Assembly (NCBI RefSeq): GCF_021462415.1
Contig: NZ_JAKEDS010000002.1
Location: 1,116,001 to 1,180,000 of the forward strand
Length of the DNA: 64,000 nt
DNA from: Rhodohalobacter sp. 614A
Lineage (GTDB): Bacteria > Bacteroidota > Rhodothermia > Balneolales > Balneolaceae
Direction: 5' to 3'
Part shown: one piece after another, positions 9,801 to 18,882 of the stretch
Numbering within the stretch: the first letter of the stretch is position 1
Layout of the letters: each line of letters begins with the position of its first letter
Made by a program: the position numbers and the translations under genes
Notes under the pieces: model-generated
Seen by the model: the letters and a program-made list of their open reading frames with translations, nothing else
What the model was told of the DNA's origin: nothing
The model's database searches: none

Positions 9801-12800
9801 ACTCCTCCTGAAACGGAAAGTTTGGGTCCGATGGAGTGACCGGTTGCCTGTACTCGTAATAGTTATTTTGCAAATCATTCCCGAAACGCATTACCAGTTC
9901 TGCATCTCCGCGATTATCATAACCCTCACCATGCACAAACATCCTCATGTTTGAATAATTAAGCATATCCAATCCTCCCGGATATACTCGTTTAATGAGC
10001 TGAACCGAACCCGGACCTAAGTTATTGACGTCCATAACAATAGACTGTTCATTTTGGAGAGATTGTAACTGTGAAGCCCTGTTTTCAGCCCGAATAGCTC
10101 CCTCGGGCTGGCGATATGGAAACGGTTTACGGTTTGAGTTCTCCTCGATGTTCAGTGAACTGATTCTCATCTCAGCATTTGGGTCGCTGGCATTATTGAT
10201 ATCCTCGTCCTGCCTCCACTGGCTACCCACAAATTCAAGGGTAGCAAAACGCATCGTAAATGGTTTTTCGTAGCCAGACATCCAAACCCGAATGTATGTG
10301 ATATTCTGAAAGTCATTGATATCCCCGAATTTTCTTTTGAACTCACTTAATGGAATTCGAACCTGGTACCAGCGGTCTTGCTGTCCGGAACCGGGGGGAT
10401 CGGTTATATCATTTATAAATGTTCCAGGGCTTCCGATCTCCAGTTTTGAGGGATCTGCAGGATTTAACTCTACTTCGTATTGGAAATAAGCATTCGTTAA
10501 AGAAACAGCCGACGGGTTGACCAAACCTTCTGTGTTGGGCCGATTTGTAATCGCTCTTTTATCACTTTGATCAATGGGCGTATTTCCATCATTATAGCCT
10601 AACAAACGATGGAATCGCTCATGAAGTGGTAAATCTTGCACTGCTTCCTCCCCATAAAAGAAGTAGTCATCATTGGATGGATCAGAAGCAATTTCTGCGA
10701 ATTGAGGACTGTTTGCGCCAAACTGCTCTCTCATTTGATTTACAAACTCCTCAAAAACCGTTTGTTCATTCAGGTTATTTACCCCGTTGGTATTGGGAAG
10801 GCCATCCAGCCCTACGTCTTCGAGTTCACGGTTTGTATTAGAAAACTGTCCTTCAGGCGGAGGCGGATTTGCCGGTATTGCAGATCTTGTATTCGATGGA
10901 TTATCTAAAATCAGAGTCTCTGGGTTCAGGGCCAGTCCATCCTCTGTATTCAGCTTTGTATTTGGAATCACATCTTCCGTCACCAGCCCAACATCAATGT
11001 ACATGGTTCCGTTATAATCCTCTATGGCGGCCCCGCCCTGCATCTCTCCATTTGGCAATATGGGCTGCACCCAAAATTCTAAAAACTCAATATTGTTCTG
11101 TGAAAAATCTTCCTGCCCCGCCGGGATAACTGCGGTCATTCCTCCCCACGTTTTCTCAGGATCCTCTTCTAAAAGAGTTCTTAAATTACTATTGTAATTA
11201 TATGGCCCTCTTGATGTTGGATTATAATGAACATCCAATGTTGTTATAATTTCTTCCTGTGGATTCTGTGTCTCCCGACCGGGAAAGACATCGGTTACTC
11301 TCACCGGTTCTGATTCAGCTGTAAATTCTACTCCATCTAATATGGAAGCTATATTTCGCGGTATGGTATACCAGGCAAACTGAGATCTCAAATCCGATCG
11401 CTCAATTCGGGATTGCGTGCTGGAAATCGGCATACCGGGAAAATCATCCTCTTCAAAAAAAGAAATATCGGCCTCGTATCCGGGAACGGCGGCGGGAGCA
11501 GAAGCCAGGTTCCATCGTGTAGCATTCAAGAGGCTGATTTTGATATTCGATCCCTCGAAATCATCAATAAATGCGAGGCCGTTTTCTTCATCATCAAAAA
11601 GTTCGTTATTACGAATGGCCTGGCTAACAGCACGGGTTTCTGCTACCCCGGGCCGCAGCTGAGCAAATTCACCACTAAAACTAACCTCGGAAGATTCCCT
11701 GGTTTGAAGAATCGGCAGGCTGTCAATAAACCGTGTAATAAAAGGCGCATCGAACTGAGCGTTTGCATCGAACCCGATAACGGCATTGTTGATGGGCTCA
11801 TCCCCCAGCCGGATCTTATCATCCAATGGACGCTCACTAAATCGAAAATAAGTACCGCCCAGTGTGATATTATCTGTAAAATTATATTCGGCCCGAAATC
11901 CGGTAAAGGTTTTCTGCTCGATGGATGTGAGCGACTGATTCTCATACTCAATCCGAATGTCCTGTCCGGGAGCAGTGTAGCGTTCATTCAGGATGGTGAT
12001 ACTCCCAAATGAGTAATCTACCTGGTAGTCAATATTTTCCTGAAGTTCTGTTCCGTTTGCATAGACACGTACGGATCCCTCCACAAGGGCAATTCCAAGA
12101 TTAAAGTTTTCCTGCACACCACCTCTTGAAGTCCCACGGAATTGATAAAAACTGTTCTTTGAACTCTGAGCCGCATTTCTCTGCCGCTCGGTATAGAGTT
12201 CTCTATATGATAAACGCTCAATATCCTCATCGGAAGCCGGTGAATCCTGCAATACTTCAGCAACTCTACTACCAAATGGTTCCAGATACGGAAAAATAAT
12301 CAGTCCGTTTTGCGGATCAAGAGTTCCGGTTCCAAGGTCAATCTGATTGTCGATCTGAAGAGCTCCCTGAGAATCCACCCGATCCAGGCCGAGATCCTGG
12401 AGCATTGTTACGCCCCGTCCGGGTAAACTCTCCCTGGCTATGTTATCTTCCGTATAGAGAAGCTCAATTTCAAGTGACTCACGGGTGATATTATTTACCC
12501 CCAACGAATAGATATTCCGCATCGTAAGCGGAAACAGGCTATTATCCGTAGACACATTTTTAGGACGAAGCATTTTCAGAAAAATCCGGTCGCCGCCGCC
12601 GCGATTAATTTCTCCTACTTCGATATTCTCGCCGTTACCTCCTTGATAATTAAAAGCCACCGCAAGTACCTCTCTCGAACCAAGAGCCCGCTGCAAGGAA
12701 ATATAGCCGGTTATTTTGTTGATGGTATAATCCACTCCCTCTTCAAGAAGAGTAAAATATCCTTCCTCGAAATTTCTGGAATCATCAATGTTTAAATCGG

Positions 12801-14103
12801 AAGCGGAAATTCCTGTTTGAGGATCGCGGTATTGGTCGAGAAGATTCTCTGAAAACGGATCAGCCCGATTATCAGGAGGAGCATAAGAATCGGCAGACAG
12901 CCGGTTCACACCCATATCAGCCAATGCCACGGCCAATTTCGATCCCTCTTCAGTCTGAATATTTTCACGAAGAATCCATACTTCAACATCCGCTATCTGG
13001 AGAGTCTGGGAAAGTTGCTGAGGATTCGCCATACTGGTTTCAAACTCCTGGCGAGTGTAAAAGTCCATGAAGAAGTGCTGATCATCGCTATAATCTGCCG
13101 GCCGAATCTCAATGGTTCTCTCCTGTGAACCGCCAGTAATGGTCTCCACATTACTCTCCCCATCCTGTTGAGAAACAACCGATGTAAATCGCAGCGATCC
13201 CATTTCTGCAACCGACTTAATTCCAAACAGGGCACCACTACCGCGAATCAGTGAATTGCCGGTGGTCAGCGATACATTCCCCATTTCAATACTTTTGATA
13301 ATCTCATCCTCATACCCTTCATAAACAATATTCAGGGTATTCTGATAATCCAGAGTGCGTTCGGTATCCCAGTCGGTTTGGATTGTAAGTTTGTCGCCAA
13401 TGGTTCCCTGGATATTCAACTGAAGATTTTGATCAAATGTTGGATCAACCCGCGTTTGTTGATCCCGCGGCAAATTCGGGTCTTCCGATTTCTGAACCGA
13501 TGCCCCCACATTCATCTGGGCAACACCATTCACCCTCAGGTTTACTTCCGGCTTGCCAAATATGGTGGTAAATGCAGATTGACGCCCACCGGGAACCTGT
13601 AAACTAAAATCGAGCAAACCTCGTCCTGTGCCCTCTCTTTGGCGCGCTTCACGAATAAGGAGCGACCAGTTTTGTTTCTTTGCATAAGCTTCGTGTTCTC
13701 TTACGAGCTGATCAAATGAATAAACAGACGGAACTCCCGAACGAAAACCACCGATTCGTTTCTCTATATAAAAATTGCCCTCATTCTGCCTTTCAATATA
13801 CACTTGTTCTTCCGGCAACGTTATGAAGTAGATCGTTGGAAGAGGACGCAAAAAGGGTTTGGCGGCAAAATTTCCGTATGTGGTTCGAAATGCCCTGCGT
13901 AACTTTTCGGTATTGGAACTATCTGCCGGTGAGTCGGAGACATACTCATCCCTTACCTCCTGAGCATCTGCAAAATCATTGCATAGCAGAAAGGCAAAAA
14001 AGGTTACCAACGTAATTTGAGAAAAACGACGTAAATCAAACACAGAGTTGATCAATTTTTTCCTGGCTTGAGACAACAATTTACAGCATAATTTTAACTG
14101 CAA
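6814..14103 (-). CDS. sprA: SprA, type IX secretion system outer-membrane translocon
   Basis: 2429 residues, near the length of known SprA proteins (about 2400). SprA is the giant 36-strand outer-membrane barrel through which T9SS cargo leaves the periplasm. Family segments are clear: VNLRVNGVAQMNVGAS (about 187-202), IQTDWDTERTLDYQNTLNIVY, EIIKSIEMGNVSL, GSGALFGIKS, and many barrel-like alternating strands to the end. A Sec signal (FSQITLVTFFAFLLCNDFADAQ) precedes the mature part. No ATG lies near the N-terminus in this frame; TTG at 14103, TTG at 14055 or GTG at 14043 are possible starts. At least three T9SS cargo proteins are encoded in this window. Confidence 0.95.
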   Translation of the reverse strand: MQLKLCCKLLSQARKKLINSVFDLRRFSQITLVTFFAFLLCNDFADAQEVRDEYVSDSPADSSNTEKLRRAFRTTYGNFAAKPFLRPLPTIYFITLPEEQVYIERQNEGNFYIEKRIGGFRSGVPSVYSFDQLVREHEAYAKKQNWSLLIREARQREGTGRGLLDFSLQVPGGRQSAFTTIFGKPEVNLRVNGVAQMNVGASVQKSEDPNLPRDQQTRVDPTFDQNLQLNIQGTIGDKLTIQTDWDTERTLDYQNTLNIVYEGYEDEIIKSIEMGNVSLTTGNSLIRGSGALFGIKSVAEMGSLRFTSVVSQQDGESNVETITGGSQERTIEIRPADYSDDQHFFMDFYTRQEFETSMANPQQLSQTLQIADVEVWILRENIQTEEGSKLAVALADMGVNRLSADSYAPPDNRADPFSENLLDQYRDPQTGISASDLNIDDSRNFEEGYFTLLEEGVDYTINKITGYISLQRALGSREVLAVAFNYQGGNGENIEVGEINRGGGDRIFLKMLRPKNVSTDNSLFPLTMRNIYSLGVNNITRESLEIELLYTEDNIARESLPGRGVTMLQDLGLDRVDSQGALQIDNQIDLGTGTLDPQNGLIIFPYLEPFGSRVAEVLQDSPASDEDIERLSYRELYTERQRNAAQSSKNSFYQFRGTSRGGVQENFNLGIALVEGSVRVYANGTELQENIDYQVDYSFGSITILNERYTAPGQDIRIEYENQSLTSIEQKTFTGFRAEYNFTDNITLGGTYFRFSERPLDDKIRLGDEPINNAVIGFDANAQFDAPFITRFIDSLPILQTRESSEVSFSGEFAQLRPGVAETRAVSQAIRNNELFDDEENGLAFIDDFEGSNIKISLLNATRWNLASAPAAVPGYEADISFFEEDDFPGMPISSTQSRIERSDLRSQFAWYTIPRNIASILDGVEFTAESEPVRVTDVFPGRETQNPQEEIITTLDVHYNPTSRGPYNYNSNLRTLLEEDPEKTWGGMTAVIPAGQEDFSQNNIEFLEFWVQPILPNGEMQGGAAIEDYNGTMYIDVGLVTEDVIPNTKLNTEDGLALNPETLILDNPSNTRSAIPANPPPPEGQFSNTNRELEDVGLDGLPNTNGVNNLNEQTVFEEFVNQMREQFGANSPQFAEIASDPSNDDYFFYGEEAVQDLPLHERFHRLLGYNDGNTPIDQSDKRAITNRPNTEGLVNPSAVSLTNAYFQYEVELNPADPSKLEIGSPGTFINDITDPPGSGQQDRWYQVRIPLSEFKRKFGDINDFQNITYIRVWMSGYEKPFTMRFATLEFVGSQWRQDEDINNASDPNAEMRISSLNIEENSNRKPFPYRQPEGAIRAENRASQLQSLQNEQSIVMDVNNLGPGSVQLIKRVYPGGLDMLNYSNMRMFVHGEGYDNRGDAELVMRFGNDLQNNYYEYRQPVTPSDPNFPFQEEFNPANNAQLEEEAAQVWMYDENSMNIVLSAFNQLKQLRDQEQGSAFSEIYEQADILENAVPGAVVAIKGNPSLGRVTEIGMGIRNPFDPENPSGNGTPVLNAQMWLNELRVSGFDNEKGWAANAKSTIKLADFATVNANVTRQTQGFGSLDSRLGQRRVSNEFAYDVNTLFYLDSFIPERFGWNIPVNLSARRSSSIPKYLPNQGDVRFSEFEDAVRSRTDLDEEQQNLLIDRQKKEIETFSDTYAINLSNVSKTNSQNNVARLLLDNTTLNYVYNTTDSRNPQYTFQDNWNFNGSLRYALTLRNVRFIRPFDFIQDVPLLNVLSGLQLGYMPTNLSASVGTQRTYEERKRRRLTGELEQPLQQTHSFTYTTNVGLGYNLTRSISTSIQAQTIFDLTGIATESASRAGIDSTAFDPLPSMSVFRDVISGDKAARRNNYNELYTASWQPRFNQIDFLDWLSYNTRYSGGYRWENSPFGSDLGARISNNLRLDHTMRMDTENLLDRIPFYQNAVEADDAARTERRNTGEAETDTTSYSFGEHLAYFGRKAALAVFSLETIDVTYNNSKASAQSGYAGSSQFFDMFGDQSSPPLGYRLGIFESIGQGNLIANPDGVSTIQLPTNNTYSDNVTVTASLNPLQNVSVDLNWQTQWDRRRSESLSLNPQNEFSSVESASGNISSSIWAFGPGYEKLFRNQLQTAFDGMGSTENIIRDPGGGDNTLLNPVALHRDFRDAYMSSGRSVGEKNFAVFPLPNWRINWTGIENMIPFIGQSMQRATLTHAYEGLYRIGWNLNNNPGDLITRRVGVFTVEDERFEFEPSTVNIEKRFAPLIQLNVTWLNGLRTQVGYETSNITSLSLANSQVIERLSKGLRFSIAYTLRNFKIPFVRRTASNVDLTLNGSVIDDTEQRFRLDADLDGALQNDASVIDRNPDAYSFNPGNIYGQSRINASAVVGYRFSNTIQANFEYAFSQILPKSSGTFKRTTHDIRFSIRINIRST

Positions 14104-14414
14104 TAGTCATAAAAATTCAAAAACGTCGTAGCGTTGCTGCGATAGGAGATTGTTGAGTGAAAAAGTTTAACCGAAATTCGGTGATGAATAATAAAGTATT
14201 ACATGAAATGTTGAAAGTATTATCCATACCAACTCTTTTTCCACATTTATTGAATCGTCATTCGTTTTATGAAGAGAGCCAGAAACCATACATTAAGTTT
14301 TCGTTGCATTCGAGAAGATACATATTTCAATGGGCAGGAGTCTCAAATTTCGGAGATCAACAGATCTATTAATTTTCTATTAGCTCATTCCACAAGGTCT
14401 TATATTCAGCAAGT
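14104..14414. other. Divergent intergenic region between sprA and lptF
   Basis: 311 bases with promoters needed for both directions. The only plus-strand open frame (14157-14372) has no recognisable features and its composition looks non-coding. I see no clear operator or RNA structure. Confidence 0.5.
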
Positions 14415-15836
14415 ATGTTAAATCATGTTCAAATAGATTTACTGAAGAAACACATCGGACCGTTTCTGTTCTGTTTCACAACGCTCATGTTTGTCTTGTT
14501 GATGCAGTTCCTGATTCTACACGTAGACAAACTTGTGGGAAAAGGTCTGCCCATGTCTATTATTATCGAATTGATTTTAAACAACCTGGCTTACATGGTT
14601 GTCTTGGCTGCTCCGATGGCTGTTTTGGTTTCAACGCTGATTGCATTTGGTCGCTTCTCAGAATGGAATGAACTGACGGCGGTACGTGCGGCGGGCATTA
14701 ACCCTATTAAGCTCATCACGCCGGTTCTTGCAGTGGGTTTTATTCTGTTTCTTTTTATGGGGTATTTTTCAAACTATGTTTTGCCGGAATCAAATCATAA
14801 AGCCCGTTCCCTCTTCATTGATATCCGAACTCAAAAACCCGCCTTCGACCTGAAACCTTCTACATTTTATAATGATATTGATGGCTACACTTTTCTGATC
14901 AAGGAGATCGATTCAGAAACAGATTCGTTATATGATGTTCGTGTTTTCCAGGATGAAACGGATAACAGGAACCGCGCGATTATCAATGCAGAAAGTGGAT
15001 GGCTGGAGAGTCCAAACGATGTGACCCTGTCGCTCTTTCTTTTAAATGGATCGTGGTTGCGTTTTATTCCCGGTAAAGACAACACCAGCGGAACCATTGA
15101 ACGAAGTACATTTAAGAAACACAGGATGACGTTTGATTTATCCGATCTCTCCTTCTCGCGTTCCAATCCTGAACAAAGAAGCCGAACGGACCGAACCATG
15201 AGTGCGCAAGCCATGCTTGCTGTTGTAGATTCATTAAATATTGAGAAGGAAAGTGAGATTGAAAAATTCAAGGATAATTTGTCTCAGAATGTAAGTTTGC
15301 CATTTCATTACGAGCCGGCCCGTGTATTTGAATTAAGCGAAGAAACTGCTCAGGATACGGTAAAACTATACACATCGGAATTTGTGGTTCTGAATGAGCT
15401 GCCCAATCCTACGGCACAGATGTCTTCACTAAACCGGGCCATTAGTGTTATGGATCGATACCGACCGGAACTTGAAAGCCTCAAAACAAATCTTGACTGG
15501 CGCAATTCCAGGATCTCGGAGTTCATGAGTGAAGTTCACAAGAAACTTTCGATTCCTTTTGCCTGTGTGATTTTTGTACTTGTGGGTGCTCCTATCGGAA
15601 TGTTAACCCGCCGCGGAAACCTGGGTTTTGCAGCCATCATCAGTTCAGTTTTATTGACAATTTATTTCCTGGCTGTGATCCAGGGAGAAAAGCTGGCCGA
15701 CCGAATGATGATCAGCCCTTTTATGGGAATGTGGGGAATCAATATTTTCTACCTGATTATGGGTATCTTGCTGACACTTCACGTCAGTTCATCCATACGA
15801 ATCACCAACTTATTCAGGAGAAATGAAAAAACTTGA
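14415..15836 (+). CDS. lptF: LptF/LptG family permease, first copy (LPS export)
   Basis: 473 residues. Membrane half of the LptB2FG ABC transporter that pulls lipopolysaccharide out of the inner membrane and feeds it to LptC/A/D. The N-terminal membrane bundle shows LLKKHIGPFLFCFTTLMFVLLMQF and WNELTAVRAAGINPIKL, the conserved coupling helix for LptB. A long periplasmic beta-jellyroll region (about 110-370) follows, then membrane segments at about 378-470 with FACVIFVLVGAPIGMLTRRG. It overlaps the next permease by 14 bases. Being the longer and first of the pair, it is called LptF; F and G could be swapped. Confidence 0.9.
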   Translation: MLNHVQIDLLKKHIGPFLFCFTTLMFVLLMQFLILHVDKLVGKGLPMSIIIELILNNLAYMVVLAAPMAVLVSTLIAFGRFSEWNELTAVRAAGINPIKLITPVLAVGFILFLFMGYFSNYVLPESNHKARSLFIDIRTQKPAFDLKPSTFYNDIDGYTFLIKEIDSETDSLYDVRVFQDETDNRNRAIINAESGWLESPNDVTLSLFLLNGSWLRFIPGKDNTSGTIERSTFKKHRMTFDLSDLSFSRSNPEQRSRTDRTMSAQAMLAVVDSLNIEKESEIEKFKDNLSQNVSLPFHYEPARVFELSEETAQDTVKLYTSEFVVLNELPNPTAQMSSLNRAISVMDRYRPELESLKTNLDWRNSRISEFMSEVHKKLSIPFACVIFVLVGAPIGMLTRRGNLGFAAIISSVLLTIYFLAVIQGEKLADRMMISPFMGMWGINIFYLIMGILLTLHVSSSIRITNLFRRNEKT

Positions 15837-16902
15837 TCGTTATATTTTCTTCCGGATTCTGCTCATCACGGTTTTCATGTTGGCTGTGCTGATTTTTATC
15901 TTTATCCTGATAGATTTTTCGGAAAATAGTGATGATTTTGCCGATAAAGGCGCTACGTTCGCTCAAATCTGGAATCAATATTACCTGAATTATATTCCGG
16001 AAATGACGCGGCTTGTCATACCTGTAGCTGTTTTTACAGCTTGCCTTTTCCTTACCGGACAAATGACGGAAAGATTGGAAATCATCGCGATTAAAGCATC
16101 GGGCATTAGTCTTTACAGGCTTGTGGTTCCCTATATTCTCATCGGAATTTTTCTTGCGGCTATTGTCAGTTATCTGGATGCTTATGTTATTCCCGAGGCC
16201 AATTCCGAGCGAATCGAATTCGAGCAGGAATTCCTGTCTAAGGGCAGCGAACGGATAGATCGCGGTGGTATTTTCCGCCAGGATTCAGACAGCACCATTC
16301 TCAATATCAATTTTTATGATCCCAATACAAACACTGGCTACCGGGTCTTCCTTACTGAATTTCGTGGAAATGAGATCTCAAGAATTACCCAGGCTCAGCG
16401 ATTAATTTGGGTAGATTCCACCTCCAACTGGATTACCGACCGGGCTGTAACAAGAGTGATGGAAGACAAAAAAGTGGAGGTTTTTAATACTGATCGTGAA
16501 GTGTTTGACATCAACATTTTGCCACGTGATCTGGCCCGCAGAACATCCGACATTTATCAACTGACCTATCCAAAAGCCTTTGCATATATTCGTTCCATCG
16601 AAAGAATCGGGGCCGGCGGAATTGACTTACCAAAAGTTCAACTTTACGGACGAATGGCCTACCCTTTTTCCATCATTGTGGTTTGTATTATCGGGTTTGC
16701 GCTCGCCGCTGACAAACGCAAAGGCGGTAAAGGATTTTACATAGCAGCCGGCCTCGCCATCAGTTTCATCTATCTTGTTTTGATGAAAGTAATCGAACCA
16801 TTCGGAGCAACCGGCACAGTTACCCCAATATTTGCGGCCGTCTTTCCTCACGCATTCTTTTTGATCGTGGGAATATTACTTATGCTATTAACCAGGAAAT
16901 AG
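15823..16902 (+). CDS. lptG: LptF/LptG family permease, second copy (LPS export)
   Basis: 359 residues, partner of the preceding permease in the LPS exporter. The start lies inside the end of lptF behind a rare clear Shine-Dalgarno (AGGAG, 15817-15821), so translation is coupled and gives paired subunits. It shows the family pattern: MKKLDRYIFFRILLITVFML at the N-terminus, RLEIIAIKASGISLYRL as the LptB contact helix, a periplasmic jellyroll (about 125-250), then GRMAYPFSIIVVCIIGFALA and two more helices. No lptB lies nearby. Confidence 0.9.
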   Translation: MKKLDRYIFFRILLITVFMLAVLIFIFILIDFSENSDDFADKGATFAQIWNQYYLNYIPEMTRLVIPVAVFTACLFLTGQMTERLEIIAIKASGISLYRLVVPYILIGIFLAAIVSYLDAYVIPEANSERIEFEQEFLSKGSERIDRGGIFRQDSDSTILNINFYDPNTNTGYRVFLTEFRGNEISRITQAQRLIWVDSTSNWITDRAVTRVMEDKKVEVFNTDREVFDINILPRDLARRTSDIYQLTYPKAFAYIRSIERIGAGGIDLPKVQLYGRMAYPFSIIVVCIIGFALAADKRKGGKGFYIAAGLAISFIYLVLMKVIEPFGATGTVTPIFAAVFPHAFFLIVGILLMLLTRK

Positions 16903-16923
16903 ATAAGCTTTGCGTTTGATGGC

Positions 16924-16950
16924 AACATGCGTTTTAAAAAAACACATGTT
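16924..16950. terminator. Possible bidirectional terminator between lptG and DUF3467 gene
   Basis: Inverted repeat AACATG-C-GTTTT-AAA-AAAAC-A-CATGTT lies between the convergent stops of the two genes. The A/T-rich inner arms could serve on either strand, but there is no separate T tract outside the stem. Confidence 0.35.
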
Positions 16951-16962
16951 ATGCATATCAAC

Positions 16963-17289
16963 TCAAGCCTCCGGTTTTGGCCCCCGATAGTTAAACGGCA
17001 TGTCAAACTTCTCCTTTGTAGCGATGGGCCCGTGTTCAGTCTCGTATTTTCGAATATTTTCATTCAGGGCGTTTGCAAGCCGTTTGGCATGATCGGGTGT
17101 TAATACCAGGCGTTTTACAACTTTCGCCTTTTTCACAGCCGGCATCATAGAAATAAAATCAAAAACAAACTCCGATGGCGAATGTGTGATCATCACCAAA
17201 TTGGAATACGTTCCTGTAGCCTCTTCATCTTTCAGTTCAATTTCTATGTTTTGTCCCTTTTTGGGTTTCTTTGGATTCATTGAGTCCAT
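16963..17289 (-). CDS. DUF3467 domain protein
   Basis: 108 residues. It carries the DUF3467 core: TYSNLVMITHSPSEFVFDF at about 27-45, a proline-rich short loop, then VVKRLVLTPDHAKRLANAL at about 58-76. The family is small, soluble and of unknown function, common in Bacteroidota. Starts at residue 1 or at Met4 are both possible. It is preceded, 21 bases upstream on the same strand, by the cystathionine beta-synthase-like gene, so the two may be co-transcribed. Confidence 0.85.
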   Translation of the reverse strand: MDSMNPKKPKKGQNIEIELKDEEATGTYSNLVMITHSPSEFVFDFISMMPAVKKAKVVKRLVLTPDHAKRLANALNENIRKYETEHGPIATKEKFDMPFNYRGPKPEA

Positions 17290-17310
17290 TTCTATAAAAT
17301 TTTTCTGTAA

Positions 17311-18312
17311 TTACTCGATATAATTATTCTCGCGCATCCAATCATCATTGTAGATTTTAGAGATATAGCGCGTTCCGCTGTCCGGGAGAATGATAACCAT
17401 TAGATCGGTGCTTTTCAGATTCTCTTTTTTTGCATATTCCAATGCCCCGAAAACGGCAGCTCCGCAAGATCCTCCTACAAATAAACCTTCTTGTGTAGCG
17501 AGGTTTCGGGTCATCAGAAACGCCTGTTTATCACTCACCTGCACAACATCATCAATATAGTCGAAATCAATATTTCCCGGGATGATATCTTCCCCAATCC
17601 CTTCCGTTTTGTAGGGATGGATAACATCTTTGTTGAACTCACCGGTTTCAAAATAGTGCTTGTATACCGATCCGAAACTGTCCAGTCCAATCACTTTGAT
17701 ATCGGGGTTTTTCTCTTTTAGAAATTTGGCTACTCCCGTGATGGTTCCTCCGGTTCCCATTCCGCACGCATAGTGTGTAATCTTGCCTTCGGTCTGTTCC
17801 CAAATTTCAGGCCCCGTGGTTTCATAGTGTGCCTGCGTGTTGCTTAAGTTTTCATACTGATTGGGATAGTACGAATTCGGAATTTCTTCACTAAGGCGCT
17901 TGGCAACCGAATAATAACTTTGGGGATCTTCCGGATCTACATCTGTAGGACAAACCTCCACTTTTGCACCCAATGCCCGAAGCAAATCAATTTTTTCTTT
18001 ACTCTGTTTATCAGTTGTGGTAAAAATACATTTGTATCCGCGAACGGCGGCCACAAGTGCCAGTCCCATCCCGGTATTTCCCGAGGTTCCTTCTATTATG
18101 GTTCCGCCCGGCTTAATCAATCCTTTTTCTTCAGCGTCATCAATCATTTTGATGGCAATTCTGTCTTTTACGCTTTGTCCGGGATTCAGGTATTCAACCT
18201 TTGCGGCGACAGTAGCTTTCACGTTTTCCGTCACTTTTCTTAACCGCACAAGGGGGGTATTGCCAATAGACTCAAGTATGGAATTCTGTATCATAAAGTA
18301 CTTCTGTTTCAT
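17311..18312 (-). CDS. Cystathionine beta-synthase / cysteine synthase family PLP enzyme
   Basis: 333 residues, a fold-type II PLP enzyme. SVKDR holds the Schiff-base lysine (Lys49); EGTSGNTGMGLAL is the substrate loop; GMGTGGTITG grips the PLP phosphate; VGGSCGAA near the end completes the cofactor site. Compared with CysK/CysM, the stretches EGIGEDIIP and LPDSGTRYISK and the ending WMRENNYIE resemble the catalytic part of cystathionine beta-synthase, but no regulatory CBS pair follows. It may condense serine with homocysteine or make cysteine. ATG at 18312 is used; ATG at 18294 is an equally likely start since family members often begin just before NSILESIGNTPL. Confidence 0.88.
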   Translation of the reverse strand: MKQKYFMIQNSILESIGNTPLVRLRKVTENVKATVAAKVEYLNPGQSVKDRIAIKMIDDAEEKGLIKPGGTIIEGTSGNTGMGLALVAAVRGYKCIFTTTDKQSKEKIDLLRALGAKVEVCPTDVDPEDPQSYYSVAKRLSEEIPNSYYPNQYENLSNTQAHYETTGPEIWEQTEGKITHYACGMGTGGTITGVAKFLKEKNPDIKVIGLDSFGSVYKHYFETGEFNKDVIHPYKTEGIGEDIIPGNIDFDYIDDVVQVSDKQAFLMTRNLATQEGLFVGGSCGAAVFGALEYAKKENLKSTDLMVIILPDSGTRYISKIYNDDWMRENNYIE

Positions 18313-18478
18313 CTGTATTATTTGAATGGAAATATAGCAATTTTTACCACCCTATTTCAGTTTTCATCCGGGCCGATTATCTCTTTGAAACTATATGGTT
18401 GAATCGAAATTTTTATTACACAATTCCGATTCATTCTGCTTACATTTTAGCTTTATTGCTCTCACGAATTAAATCTTC

Positions 18479-18754
18479 ATGTTTTTAGAACAAGAAAAAC
18501 CAAAAGACTATGACTGCGGATACAATCTCGACCTGATGATTGCCGCTATTCCCAGGATTGACGACATCGACGAACGCATTAAATATGCGAAGCGTGTTGT
18601 TGGCCTTATCAAACAAAGCCACCCCAACTGGGTTGAAGAAAACGGACAAAGTAAATTGGCTTGGGATTACTTTTTTGAGCTCGCCGATTACAACCCCAGA
18701 GATTACGACATCGAAAATCCGTTTGAAAACGGAACCGTTGATGATGCCGAATAG
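18479..18754 (+). CDS. Small DUF4290-like protein
   Basis: 91 residues, acidic and helical. The stretch DLMIAAIPRIDDIDERIKYAKRVVGLIKQ recalls the DUF4290 pattern of Bacteroidota (paired helices around IEDREERTKxAKxIV). HPNWVEENGQSKLAWDYFFELADYNP follows, with an acidic tail. There is no signal peptide. It stands alone between the divergent cysteine-synthase-like gene and menF and is followed by a hairpin. Being a real gene is likely from its codon pattern; the family link is tentative and the function unknown. Confidence 0.65.
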   Translation: MFLEQEKPKDYDCGYNLDLMIAAIPRIDDIDERIKYAKRVVGLIKQSHPNWVEENGQSKLAWDYFFELADYNPRDYDIENPFENGTVDDAE

Positions 18755-18778
18755 TTCTCGCTCTACTGATTAACTTTT

Positions 18779-18820
18779 TTGATATTTGCCTCAATAAAGG
18801 TTGAATATTGAGGATATCAA
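18779..18820 (+). terminator. Hairpin downstream of the DUF4290-like gene
   Basis: Arms TTGATAT (18779-18785) with ATATCAA (18814-18820) and CCTCAAT (18789-18795) with ATTGAGG (18807-18813), a three-base bulge on the left side, then ATTTTT. A reasonable terminator separating this gene from menF. Confidence 0.5.
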
Positions 18821-18837
18821 ATTTTTGGAATGATCAG

Positions 18838-18857
18838 TTTTCAATTTATATTGAAAA
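18838..18857 (+). promoter_or_regulatory. Second short hairpin upstream of menF
   Basis: TTTTCAAT and ATTGAAAA form a perfect 8-bp stem with loop TTAT, 26 bases before the menF ATG. It could be a second terminator, an operator or a leader hairpin; the sequence alone does not decide. Confidence 0.3.
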
Positions 18858-18882
18858 CACTGAATAGACGCTTTGACTGTTT

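Noticed and set aside
11413-12012. 199-codon plus-strand open frame inside sprA
   Set aside because: Antisense to SprA sequence, with no family features.
14157-14372. 71-codon plus-strand open frame between sprA and lptF
   Set aside because: It begins at a non-ATG start, lacks any domain or signal, and its residue make-up looks like translated AT-rich spacer.
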